Shown piece by piece: positions 35,673 to 46,769 of a stretch of 64,000 nucleotides of DNA (positions within the stretch are counted from its first letter, which is position 1; each line of letters begins with the position of its first letter). The notes below the pieces were generated by a model. It had not been told where the DNA came from, did no database searches, and worked only from the letters and a program-made list of their open reading frames with translations. The translations under genes and the position numbers were made by a program. Source of the stretch: Juglans regia (taxonomy: Eukaryota > Streptophyta > Magnoliopsida > Fagales > Juglandaceae); contig NC_049913.1 of assembly GCF_001411555.2 (NCBI RefSeq), positions 124,001 to 188,000 of the forward strand. Reading direction: 5' to 3'.

Positions 35673-36669
35673 CTTTTGTAAAATGTCGTTAGTTATCATT
35701 TTTATCAGTTATTTTTGTTTAAGTTTAGTAGTTGGATATTATAGTTATGTAACTATTGTCAACAGATGTTGGAATTTATAAGTGGATGTTGATTTGGTTG
35801 TGTTGTCTTGGATGTTGATTTGGTTGTGTTGTCTTGGAATTTATTAATATTTGCTGCTACCCAATAGAGTTCATTTCCCTTATGGATGTTGATCAATCTA
35901 GTTGGCTTATGTGCAGAATTTTAAAAACTGTTTTCTAGTTGTTTAATAGGAATTTATATGTTAATCAGGTTCCAGACCCTACAAACTGCCAGCTTGTTAA
36001 TCAGTAATATTTGCATATAAATTCCAGGTTGTTAATCAGTAATCTGATGAAGGGGCCGAATGGAAGTAGGTTCAAATACTGCTTCTAAAGAGGTGCTCAT
36101 GCCTGCGGTTTAATGGCTACATATTGACCAATTCTGTAGTACTTAATTCAATTAAATCTACATAGAAATACAAACTGGCCAATTGGTACGCGCGTACATC
36201 TTGAATGGGTTTGGAAACAATATGGGTCTGCAGGGTCGGCGGGATTGGATTGCTTGAATGGCATATATGCCTATCTATTAACGCATGCATGCGAGTCCAT
36301 ATCAACTGGAAGTAAGGAGAAGTACTTCTTTGTTTTGGGCTGGGAATTACGGTACCAATTTCAGTCCCTTTCTTTGTTCATAATAACGTGCTGTATAAGA
36401 CAAAAACGTCCCTTTCTTTCATATTCTCAAGATGAGTAATATTGTACAAGTGCTGAAAAATCATAACTAAAACAGATATCTTCCTCTTCCATCATTACAG
36501 AAAATGCAACCATTAGTCTAACATACCAGGGTACAATTTGCTGTTGGATCCAGTATTTAAGCTAAGTACAAACATAATTAAATTCGTTGGTTCACTCTAA
36601 GTAAGCACCAACTACATTAGTCTAACATAAGCCTACAAACTTCACAACAATCTAAAGAAAGTTCCAAAA

Positions 36670-37246
36670 TCACCTACATAGTACTACATAACATGACACA
36701 AAAATGACAAAAACCCAATAAAGACAGCGTAATCTGTGTGAACAACAGTATTCAACTTCCTGCTTTTGAAGCCCCAACTCTCTCTTCTCGGTCTCCTCCG
36801 CTCTCTTACAAAGCTCAATCAATGTCTTCTTGATGTCGTCAAGTTTATTGTCAAGCTCTCTTTGGCTCCTTAACAACTCATTTAAACATTCTCGAAGATG
36901 CTGTTCATATTCGTGATTACCATCTGCCCACTTGAAAAATTTGCAATAAGGTAATCCCTGATGATTATTTACATATAGAAAATGTTAGATGTAAATAAAA
37001 TTAATCATTATATTTAGAATCTCATACTACACATTATTTAGTTACCTCTGTGTTATACTTTGAACAACCTAAGAAAGGTCGTCCTGGATTTCTGCCAGTA
37101 TGTGAGTATCTCAATGTGGCTGGAACCTCACAATAGCAGACTAGTTGACCGACAGTAGGTTTAGCAAAGGATGAAGAAGTCATTGCTGATGATGATGATG
37201 ATGATGATGATGGTACATTCTGACATGACATCTGGACGAAGGTCAT
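36670..37246 (-). CDS. GRF-type zinc finger protein with coiled coil and C-terminal membrane segment, 162 aa
   Basis: Two exons, 37246-37046 and 36957-36670, join in phase (GT-AG). After a poly-Ser leader encoded by a (TCA)n microsatellite, a GRF zinc finger follows (LVCYCEVPATLRYS, NPGRPFLGCSKY, then YCKFFKW across the junction) with the expected spaced cysteines. A heptad-rich helix comes next (LLRSQRELDNKLDDIKKTL), and a hydrophobic C-terminal stretch (YWVFVIFVSCYVVLC) is likely a tail anchor. Small GRF proteins of this layout are frequent in plant genomes, but their role is unknown. It lies inside the MULE, opposite to the transposase, about 1 kb from its stop, so it may be a passenger or accessory gene of the transposon. 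No promoter is identified. Confidence 0.75.
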
Positions 37247-37433
37247 CTCAGAATGTGCAAGTAAGCAAGAAAGACCAATTGTTTTGATAAGTAAAGGGAA
37301 AAATTAAATATAAAAAAAAAAAGTTTGTAGAGTTATTACTTCTGATTCATATTGTAAACTAGAAAAATAAAACAAAAACAAGTTGAAGCTAAAGCGAAAA
37401 CAGGTTCCTCTAAGACCAAACAAGGTTTACTTA

Positions 37434-37550
37434 AACTGAAAAGCTGAGAAACTAGAAAACTAAGAAACTGAAAAGCTGAGAAACTGGAAAACTAAGAAAC
37501 TGAAAAACTGAGGAAACAATAAATTAAAAAACTAAGAAACTGAAACATTA
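37434..37550. repeat. Short tandem repeat (AACTGAAAAGCTGAG type)
   Basis: About six imperfect copies of a word of about 20 bp alternating aaactgaaaagctgag and aaactagaaaactaag, within the MULE, upstream of the GRF gene. Confidence 0.7.
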
Positions 37551-38461
37551 GAATGGCAAATTGTAAAAATTAAATGTAACATTACTTGTGTTTTTTGAAA
37601 ACCAAAGAATAATTACTTGTGATTTATATGATCGACCCCATTCCTGTAATTCGGGAAACTAAAATGAAGTCCAAACCAGCATGGGAAATAGGTTCTAATT
37701 AGACCAAAAAGGTTTAATTAAATTAATACATTAGAATGACACATTATAAATATTGATGTAAGATTATTTGCGTTTTTTGAAATACAAATGTAGACATGTT
37801 CTGGTTCATATGATAAACTAGGGAAAAAAAAAACGATTCTGAATTCATTTCAACTGAATTGATGCTAAACTATAACAGGTCCACCATCATCGAACTTACT
37901 TGTAATATTGTAACTTAACTGAAAAATCTAAGTCAGAATGCAAAAATTAAACTGAAAAACTATAACATTACTTGTAACATTGCAAAGATTGATGTAAAAT
38001 TAGTTATGAGACATTTACATTGTAAACAGTTGATGTAAAAATTAATCAAGAAACTGTAACATTACCTGTAGCAGAAGGCAGTTTTCAGAACAAACGTATT
38101 CTGTTTGGTGGCTAGGAAAATGTAAATCCAGAGTTAAGTACATATGACATAAATTTACAATCGTCCGCACTGGGTAAAGAAAATATTTGACTCCAAATAA
38201 AATTTACATACGTCCACATGGATGGTGTTATTCAGACTTTCAGAAGCATATATTTGTTATGTTATCGATAACAAAAGCCATCAGCATCACTACAAATGTA
38301 ATTTATTTCTATACTGGAAAGCAAAACAAGCCATCGAAAATTATCACGTATCATTGATAATCAATAGAACAAAAAACTCTACATAAAAAATTAAATTTTG
38401 CAAGAAAGTAAAACCAAATCCACGTAACTGTAGGATAACTAACCTGATCTACACAGTGGTT

Positions 38462-38630
38462 GATGTTAGGGTTAGGGTTACATGCACGATTTTGGACAAG
38501 TTAGGGTTAGGGTCAAGCGGCAGGGTTGATGTTAGGGTTAGGGTTAGGGTTAGGGTCAAGCGGCGGGGTTGATGTTAGGGTTACGGTTAGGGTTACACGC
38601 ACGATTTTGGAGGGGTTAGGGTTAGGGACT
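38462..38630. repeat. Telomere-like GGGTTA repeats in the MULE subterminal region
   Basis: Short runs of gttagggttaggg occur in higher-order units of about 55-65 bp with the spacers caagcggcRgggttgatg and acacgcacgattttgg. The hexamer lacks the third T of the plant telomere unit TTTAGGG. Confidence 0.8.
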
Positions 38631-39089
38631 TGGGTTTGAAGTGGGAAATGGATTTTGATGCCCACGAACAAAGGTGAGATGCCAAGATTAACGAAGAACA
38701 TAACCACGGGGAAATAGGTCTACCACGGGGAAATCACTAGTGAGAGTTCAAATGGGTGAATCGAAGGAAATTTATGAGGGGAAAGGGGAAAGGAATCGAA
38801 GGGGAAAGGAAATGAGTGAGGGGTTAGGGTTAGGATCGAAGGGGAAATGAGTGAGGGGTCGGGGGGAAATTGGGAGAAGATGGAAAAACAGAAGCCGAAT
38901 CGAAAGGGGGAAGGAAATGGGCACGGGGAAAGAAATGAAAACGAGAACACTCAAACGAGGGAAAACGCAGCATTTTTGTTTTGCCATTCAAACGGCAGCG
39001 TTTTCAATTTGCCATGCTGGCGCCGGTTCCGCGCCGAGTCCCCAGGAAGGTTGTATGTAGAGTTTTTGATTTTTAAATGGTTTATAGGA

Positions 39090-40407
39090 GTGCAGGATTT
39101 TTGTGTAGCACTATTCTTATTCTTTTTATTTCATATTAAACCATTAGTTATTAAGAAGTGATAGTTTCAGTAATAAATGAGTAAGGGTAGCATAATTATT
39201 TTAAATAATTTTTTAATTATATATTTTATTATTTTTAAAATGACTGTACAATATTTACGTACTTCATGACTATAAATAACATTACTTTTAATTATAAGTT
39301 CTCTATTAAATTTAGAGTAATGTGTGCCTCGAATTCGTATCACTATGTGATAACGTGATGATCTTGATTCATTAAAAAGATAAATGTAAAAGGATAAAAG
39401 AAATATAGGATTTTAATTTTTCTCATTTTATATTTTTTATCATCATTTTATTTTAAATAAATATTTTAATTTTTTTAAACACGGTATGACATCAAGAGGT
39501 AAAATAAATTATATAAATCAATGAGTATTGTGAGGGGATTTTTCTCCCGGCCTATAGAATTTTTTAGGTACAGTCTATTGAGGAGACTCACTAGAAAATA
39601 AAATATGAGAGAAGAATAGGGAGTAAAAAGAGACTAAAGAGTGAAGGTTTAGGAGAAGAAAATTGGTGATTTGACACAAAGTAAGAGTAAACAAGGTGTA
39701 AGGTGTCAAGGAATAAAAGTAGAAAAGTGACTTAAAGTAAATGAAGAGTAGGAGATAAAAAGCAAGGGGAACCTACGAATTGGAGACGACTTTTGGGGGA
39801 CGGTTTGAGAGGCTTTTGGGATTTTTCTTCTTCGACTTCGTCTTCAACCTTTCGAGATAGAACATCTTTTCCAACAATTAGGATTTTATTGTATAGTGAG
39901 AAATGATGGTCTATGAGAGACTGTAAATAAGTATATTATAGTGGAAACTCTCATCTCCAAACCCCTGTAGACGTAAGCCTAATGTCGAACCACATAAATT
40001 TGTGTATGCATTTCTCTTTATTTTCTCTGCATTTAAATATTGTTTATCGCCATGGATGTACATACCGACACCGTACAGTCGCATCGGACCACTGTCAGGA
40101 GCTCCACACAGCACTGATCGAGGCCCAACTCTGAAGATGTGAGTTGCTGGAACTTAACCCAAAGACGTACGAAACACGACGTTAACAAGTATAATAACGT
40201 TGCTCTTCAATTTAATTATTTAATTTCCAACATACTTAAAATAGGGAATATTTCAAACAGCAACAATAATAATATTTTAAAAGAGAAAAAAAATGGGCTA
40301 TGCTGAATGGCCAACTGCCGACCCACCCAAAATACACAACCTCAAGAAAGAACTAAACAAACAAACACTTCGCTCTCACATTTCCATATAAAGGCAAGCA
40401 GTGGAAG
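39090..40407 (+). repeat. Gene-free AT-rich stretch with LTR-like sequence
   Basis: 39100-39560 is AT-rich and featureless. 39880-40070 resembles the end of a Ty1/copia LTR (aaacccctgtagacgtaagc, gtcgaaccacataaatttgt), possibly a solo or fragmentary LTR. 40290-40407 probably belongs to the original promoter and 5' UTR of the NDUFB3-like gene, now separated from it by the copia insertion. Confidence 0.45.
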
Positions 40408-40573
40408 TATTATTGTATATAGATTAGATTATTTTTAATCACATGTATCACGTGCACCTTAGTTAGGATGTACATTACTTACTGTACTATATATTCTTGT
40501 ATTTTACTTTTACCGTATGATGAAATGCAGATTCTAGAATTTTCCCACATTATCGAGCATTCTCTCTATATCA
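40408..40573 (+). repeat. Copia 5' LTR
   Basis: 166 bp ending just before the primer site. Compared with the 3' LTR it has several substitutions and small indels, so the insertion is not recent. Confidence 0.75.
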
Positions 40574-43500
40574 TGGTATCAGAAGTAAGTGAAAACCCTA
40601 ACCCTAAGTGCCGTTTCTCATGGTCATCGCCTCCGACAATTCATCTTCCCCTTCTGCAGTTCATTGCCATACCTCTGAGGATTATTCTAATCCATTCTAT
40701 CTCCAAAGTGGTGACAAGAACAAACTCATTGCCAAGAACAAACTTTGTTTTGTTAATGGTGCTTTGCCCCCCTGCCACCACAGATCCGATGCACAATGCG
40801 TGGATCAGGTGTAATACGGTCATTCTGTCATGGTTGCTCAATGCCATGACGAAGGAAATTGCTGCTTCTGTCATTTACATTGAATCTGCCGAGGAGATGC
40901 GGAACGATCTGAAGGAGAGGTTTGCTCAAAGCAACCAACCTTGTATTTTTCAGATGTGGAAGAATATTGATTCTATGACTCAAGAAAACTCATCTGTAAG
41001 TTCTTATTTTACACGATTGTAAAGTTTTTGGGAAGAGATGGTTCATTTTCGTCCTCTGCCTCCATGTTTGTGTGAAGCTATCAAGGAAATAGTTGATTTT
41101 CAATAGGAAGATTATGTTCTACAGTTTTTTATGGGTTTCAATGAGACGTATGCTCATTTACGGAGTCAAATCTTGCTTTCTGACTCGTTTCCCCCAATTA
41201 ATAAGGTTTTTTCTCTCATTATTCAAGAAGAAAAATAGAGAGAAATAGTTTATGAGTCTTTGCATTCAAATGAATCTGTTGCTATGTTTTCTAATCGTGA
41301 TTCCAATCGTGATTTTAATTGTAGATCTACCGGATCAAGAAATGGCAAGACTTTTGTTCCTCGAAAAGATCGACCATATTGTACACATTGTGGCTTATCA
41401 GGTCATACTATTGATAAGTGTTACAAGATTCATGGGTATCCACCTGGATACAAACCAAAGCCACAGAACCCTACTGTCAATCAGGCCACTGCTAGCCAAT
41501 CTGTTTCTGATTCAGTTTTAACTAAAAATTTTCTATTTTCTCAAGAGCAATCTCAACAGCTTATTACATTTCTTCAAAATCAACCTAACATTTCTTATGT
41601 AAATCAAGCACGTACAATCTCCGCACCATCTAATTCATATGTACCAATCTACTTTATCTCCTCCTTCATTTTCAGGTATTTCTATTACTGCCTCGTCCAT
41701 TTTTTTCCAATAACAATAGAAATATTGTTCAACCCCAATCTTGGATCCTTGATTCTGTAGCAACCAATCACATGATTGGTTCTCTATCTCTTTTCTCTTC
41801 CATAAAATCCTCTGTCAACATTTTTGTGAAATTACCTAATGGGTCTTATACTCAAGTCACACATTTTGGCACGATTAGATTCTATGATTCATTTGTTCTA
41901 ACTGATGTTTTGTATGTTCCAATTTTTACATTCAATCTCATTTTAGTTAGCAAATTAATTTCATAATCATATTCCTTGCTATTCTTACATGATTTCTATT
42001 ATATTCATGACCTATTCAATTGGAGGATGATTGGAGTAGCTAAACAATCACAAGGATTATATCATTTACTGCAAGTACCAGACACTTTTGCTTCTTGTAA
42101 ACTTGTTTCATTTGATTCATTTCCTTACTATAATTCTGTTAGAAACAATTCTCACATATGACATTGTCTCCTTGGACATATTTCTGCTTCTTGAATGCAT
42201 GACTTAGCTTCGGACTTGTCCAACTTCACATATCATAATAATTGTCCTTGTGATGTTTCTCCTCTTACCGAATAGAAACGACTTCTCTTTCCTTTAAGCA
42301 CATCCATTTCAACATTTGTGTTTGAGCTCATTCATTGTGATGTATGGATGGAGTCATTTCTCTATACCCTCTTATAATGGCTTCAAATATTTTTTTAACC
42401 ATAGTAGATGATTTTAGTAGATGTACTTGGGTGTATTTACTTAAATCTAAATCTGAAACACGTTCTTATATACAATCATTCTTCACTTTTGTTGAGACTC
42501 AGTTTAATTCAAAAATAAAGATCATTCGCACTGATAATGCTCTAGAATTTGACATGAAATCTTTTTTTGCCAACAGAGGAGTTATACATCAACACAGCTG
42601 TGTTTATACTCCTCAACAGAATGCCATTGTTGAAAGAAAACATCAATACATATTAAATATTGCTTGAGCTCTTCATTTCCAATCTCATATTCCTATAAAT
42701 TTTTGGAGTGATTGCATTTTAACTGTTGTTTATCTCATCAATAGAATACCAACACCTGTTCTTTCAAACAAATCACCATATGAGATACTATTTTCTGTTA
42801 AACCCCAATATAATCATCTTACAATTTTTGGGTGTCTTTGTTATGCATCCATTCTTGGTAATTCATCTACAAGATTTTATGCTCGAGCTCAAGCTTGTAT
42901 ATTTCCAGGTTATCCAGCTGGTATAAAAGGGTATAATATTCATACTCACAAAATCATCATTTTCAGAGATGACATCTTTTATGAGACAATTTTTCCTTCA
43001 AAATAGATTCTAATTCTATACATTCTTCATCTGAGCCTCAAAAGCCTTCATCATCTCAACCTAATCTTGTCTTGCCTACCCCTCTCTCAGAACTTGCACT
43101 TAATTCTCCCTCACATATTTCTTTACCTCATAATCATGATACACCAAAAAATGTCCCAAATCTAATTCCCACTCGAAAGTCTACAAGAAATAGGAGGCCA
43201 CCTGATTACTTGCGGCATTATCATTGTTCCTTGCTTTCCAATAATAAAGTTACTCCCACTTCTCCTTTGGTTTATGGTTCTTCTAGTTTACGTATCCTTT
43301 ATCCTATATTTTCATATTTGTCATATTCCAAAATTTCTCCCTCATACAAACATTTATGTTCATCTGTTGACTCTGTCTATGAACCTAAATTTTTCCATCA
43401 AGCCATCAAACATCATCATTGGAGGGATGCAATGGCAACTGAAATCAGTACTCTTGAAGCTAACAAAACTTGGGTTTTAACTGATTTACCACCTGGCAAG

Positions 43501-44660
43501 CACACTATTAGCTGTAAATGGGTTTATAAGTGCAAGTTGAAATCTGATGACACTTTAGAGAGATATAAGGCTCGATTGGTTGCAAAGGGTTATACTCAAC
43601 GTAAGGGAATTGACTATTTTGATACTTTTTTCTAAACCATGAGATTGCCACATGGTTTTCTAAACCTAGAGATTCTAGAGTATGCAAGTTGCTCAAGTCT
43701 TTGTATGGCTTAAAGCAAGCCTCTCGCTAATGATTCTCTAAGTTCTCTTCCACTTTGATTGATTATGGCTTTAATCAGTCTAAATCTAATTATTCTTTGT
43801 TTAAAATGCATTCTGGTGATTCTTTTATGGCACTGTTGGTGTATGTTGATGATATTGTTTTGCCTCTAACAACTCACAAATTGTTGCTGATCTTAAGGCT
43901 TTTCTTCATTTGTACTCTAAGTTGAAAGATCTTGGAACTTTGAGATATTTTTTGGGTCTTGAAGTGGCAAGGTTTGTAAAAGGCTTTTCTCTTTCTCAAA
44001 GGAAATATGCCCTTGAAATTGTATCTGATTCTGGTCTTTAGTTGGTAAGCCTGCTACTTGTCCTATGGATCAGAACTTACGGTTGTCAAAAACAGATTCT
44101 GCTGGTCCCTTACTTGATGATCCAACCTTTTATAGAAGGTTAAGTGATCGTCTTCTTTATTTGACAATTACTCGACTTGTCATTTCTTATTTTGTTAATA
44201 TTGTGAGTGAGTTTTTGGATCAACCTCGACAATCACACTATGATGTTGCTATTAAAAGTGGTCAGATATGTTAAAGGTACTGCTAGTCAAGGGTTGTTCT
44301 TTCCCAGTTCATCTTCTTTGCAACTGAGAGGTTTATGTAACTCAGACTGGGCCACATGTCCTAATTCCCGAAGATCTGATAGTGGATTCTATCTTTTCAT
44401 TAGAGATTCCTTGATATCATGGAAGTCTAAGAAGCAAGTGACCGTTTCCAAATTATCTGTTGAAACTGAGTATCGTTCAATGACTTCTACTTATTGTGAA
44501 ATCAAATGGCTTATTGCTTTGCTTGCTGATTTTGGAGTTTCTTTTTCCTCTCCTTTTTATGTTGTATTGTGATAGTCAATCAGCTCTTTATACTATTGCT
44601 AACCTTGTTTTTTTATGAAAGAACTAAGCATATTAAGATAGATTGTCATTAGTTAGAGAT
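40574..44660 (+). pseudogene. Copia gag-pol remnant
   Basis: Gag: 40800-41020 (AWIRCNTVILSWLLNAM), with a CCHC knuckle at about 41385 (CTHCGLSGHTIDKC). Integrase: about 42350-42670 ([42 protein letters not shown]), including the second Asp and the Glu of the DDE triad. RT: 43390-43635 (WVYKCKLKSDDTLERYKARL), then a deletion joins directly to sequence near SLYGLKQAS at about 43705. The YVDD box follows at about 43842. RNase H: 44330-44560 (NSDWATCPNSRRSDSG). Many frameshifts and stops separate the pieces, so nothing functional remains. Confidence 0.88.
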
Positions 44661-45689
44661 ATGATTTAAGTTGGGACTAGGGCTGGGCAAAATTCTGAAA
44701 TTTCCGACTCTGCCCGAGTTCTGAGATCAGCTCCGATTCCGATTCCGATTCCGACGGAGTAGTCGGATTTAGGAGTCGGAGTTCGGAGTAGCTCCGAATA
44801 GGGAGTTGGAGTCGGAGCTTCGGCTCCGACTCCGAAATTTAAAAAAAAAAAACCTAGATGTAAAACTAAATGACACTTCATTTGTGGGGGGGGCAAAATG
44901 CAGGACCCCCCATTCGCTTCTTCATTCTTCATTCTCCCTTTTCCCTTCTCCCTTCTCTCTCGCGTCTCACATTTGAAGACTCTGAATCAGTGAAGCGCCT
45001 CATGTCTCTCTCGCGTCTCACATCTCACGTCTCGTATCTTTGTTGCCGCCGTTCCTCTTTGCTCCTCCGTGCGACTTCAAGCAATTTAATTAATTAATTT
45101 TATGTACACGTCTCTTGTGAATTGGTATTTTGTTGTGATTCTTGTGAATTGATTTTGTAAATTTGTAGTAAGGAAATGTGTTTAATGAAATGTATGATGT
45201 GTTTGTAAGTTGTTTTGTATGCATGCATAGTGTTTGATAAAATGTGTAAGAGATGTTACTCCTTTAATGAACACTTGCAAGTATAATTCTCAACACTTTT
45301 CTTTAAATTCACATATGTTCGTTACAATATAATCTTAATTTAGTAGTTTTCAAACATAAAATTTGGTCAGAGTGTAACTTCATCTATGCAAGTTAGTGGA
45401 GCTTATAGTTCCAATCCAGTGTTTCCATGTCATCAACATCAGGTCATGCCTTTTTTTTTTCTCTTTTCATTTAAGTTGATTTCATTTTTAGAAATTTTAT
45501 ACTATTGCCGATCACTAGTACTTGGTAATTTTTGTATGTTACCCAATTGACATATTTTTCTTCATCTTCTTTGAATAATTACAAGTATTCTTTTTTGAGT
45601 ACTAGTGTATTGATGCTCGTTAAGTTTTACTTATGTATATTGTTTAGAAGTGTATTCTCAAAAGTAAAACTTAATGGTATGGACCTTGC

Positions 45690-46340
45690 TAATTTATGGG
45701 GAAAAAGTTGTATAACCCTATCTAATTAAATCTCTCTTTATTAATAAAAGAGACTGACTTAACTATCATTGAAATCATTAACGTCGTCAACTTTTACTCT
45801 CAACTATGTCAAAAATAGGTAAAACAATGCTACCCTTCTTTGTAAATGTTTTCATCTGATGTAATGCATTTTAAATAATTTCATATGTGAACCGTTAAAC
45901 TAAATGATTGTCAATAAAAATATATTGCATCAACGATTGTGATTATTGGATATGAAAAATATAGGACAAAGAACAGTATTTCTCCAACAAAAAATCCACA
46001 TGCTATTTGATCCGGAAATGTCAAACTGGTGTTTTACAACAACCAACTTAATTGGAATCATTTACAGAGCATGCATCATAACAATCCTTTAATTCAATAT
46101 AATTGTTATCTTGAACTAAAAATATGGATCATTGTGTACAATCAACTCTAACTTGTAATAGGCTTCTCATAAATTCTCTTAGGATAATCGAACAGTTCTG
46201 TTTACCTCTATTTGGCAGTCACGACAGCAGAAGCAGTTGTTCTTATGGCTGCTAGCTAGCAAGGTCCATTGCTTTTGTATCACATCATGGGATGCAATTA
46301 AACATAAGATAGGGTTATACAACTTTTTCCCCATAAAGTT
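45690..46340. repeat. Segment bracketed by a 33-bp near-perfect inverted repeat (possible MITE)
   Basis: aatttatggggaaaaagttg.. at about 45690 recurs as its reverse complement at about 46305-46338. The pair encloses about 580 bp without coding sequence. A second, shorter inverted match (ggaccttgct and agcaaggtcc) lies near the same ends. It lies inside the hAT element. Confidence 0.65.
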
Positions 46341-46769
46341 GGAGCTATGGACTTGGTCAGTTAACTACCTGAAGTTGACCCCCGAAACCAAACATTTTGG
46401 CAAAATAATTTACTTGATTTGTGTCCCTTTTACAAAACTAGCTTTGAAGTTTCTTTCTAGGCCTTCACAACTACTAGTTTTCTTTTTCCTCTTTCGTGTG
46501 TATTTGGTCGCTTAAGACAATATATAACACCAAAAAATGGTTATGACTTTTGAGAGCATGCACACATCTGTTATGACTTTTGAGAGCATCCAACACATTC
46601 TTTTTATTGCACTAGGGCTGTGTATTACTCTTTTATAAATTTTTCAGTAGAGTCTATATTGGAAGACAACATATATATTAGCATTAATTTAAATGTTTAA
46701 TATAGCTTAGTTATTTTTTAAACTAATTTTTTACTTCTAATTTATTTTTTCAACTTCTTTGATTGTGAT

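Larger units (their letters stand above)
30540..39065. mobile_element. MULE (Mutator-like) transposon, about 8.5 kb, with FAR1-type transposase and a GRF gene
   Basis: The left end near 30565 (ggacccggcgcggaaccggc) and the reverse complement of the right end near 39025 (ggactcggcgcggaaccggc) are matching inverted termini. Weaker similarity extends on both sides of this core, so the exact tips are uncertain by about 30 bp and no 9-bp target duplication could be fixed. Inside, the plus strand carries a FAR1/MULE transposase gene, and the minus strand carries a GRF zinc-finger gene facing it. The subterminal right part holds telomere-like repeats. Confidence 0.7.

Noticed and set aside
38462..38630. 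Chromosome end or telomere
   Set aside because: The hexamer differs from the plant unit, the array is short and interrupted, and genes continue on both sides.
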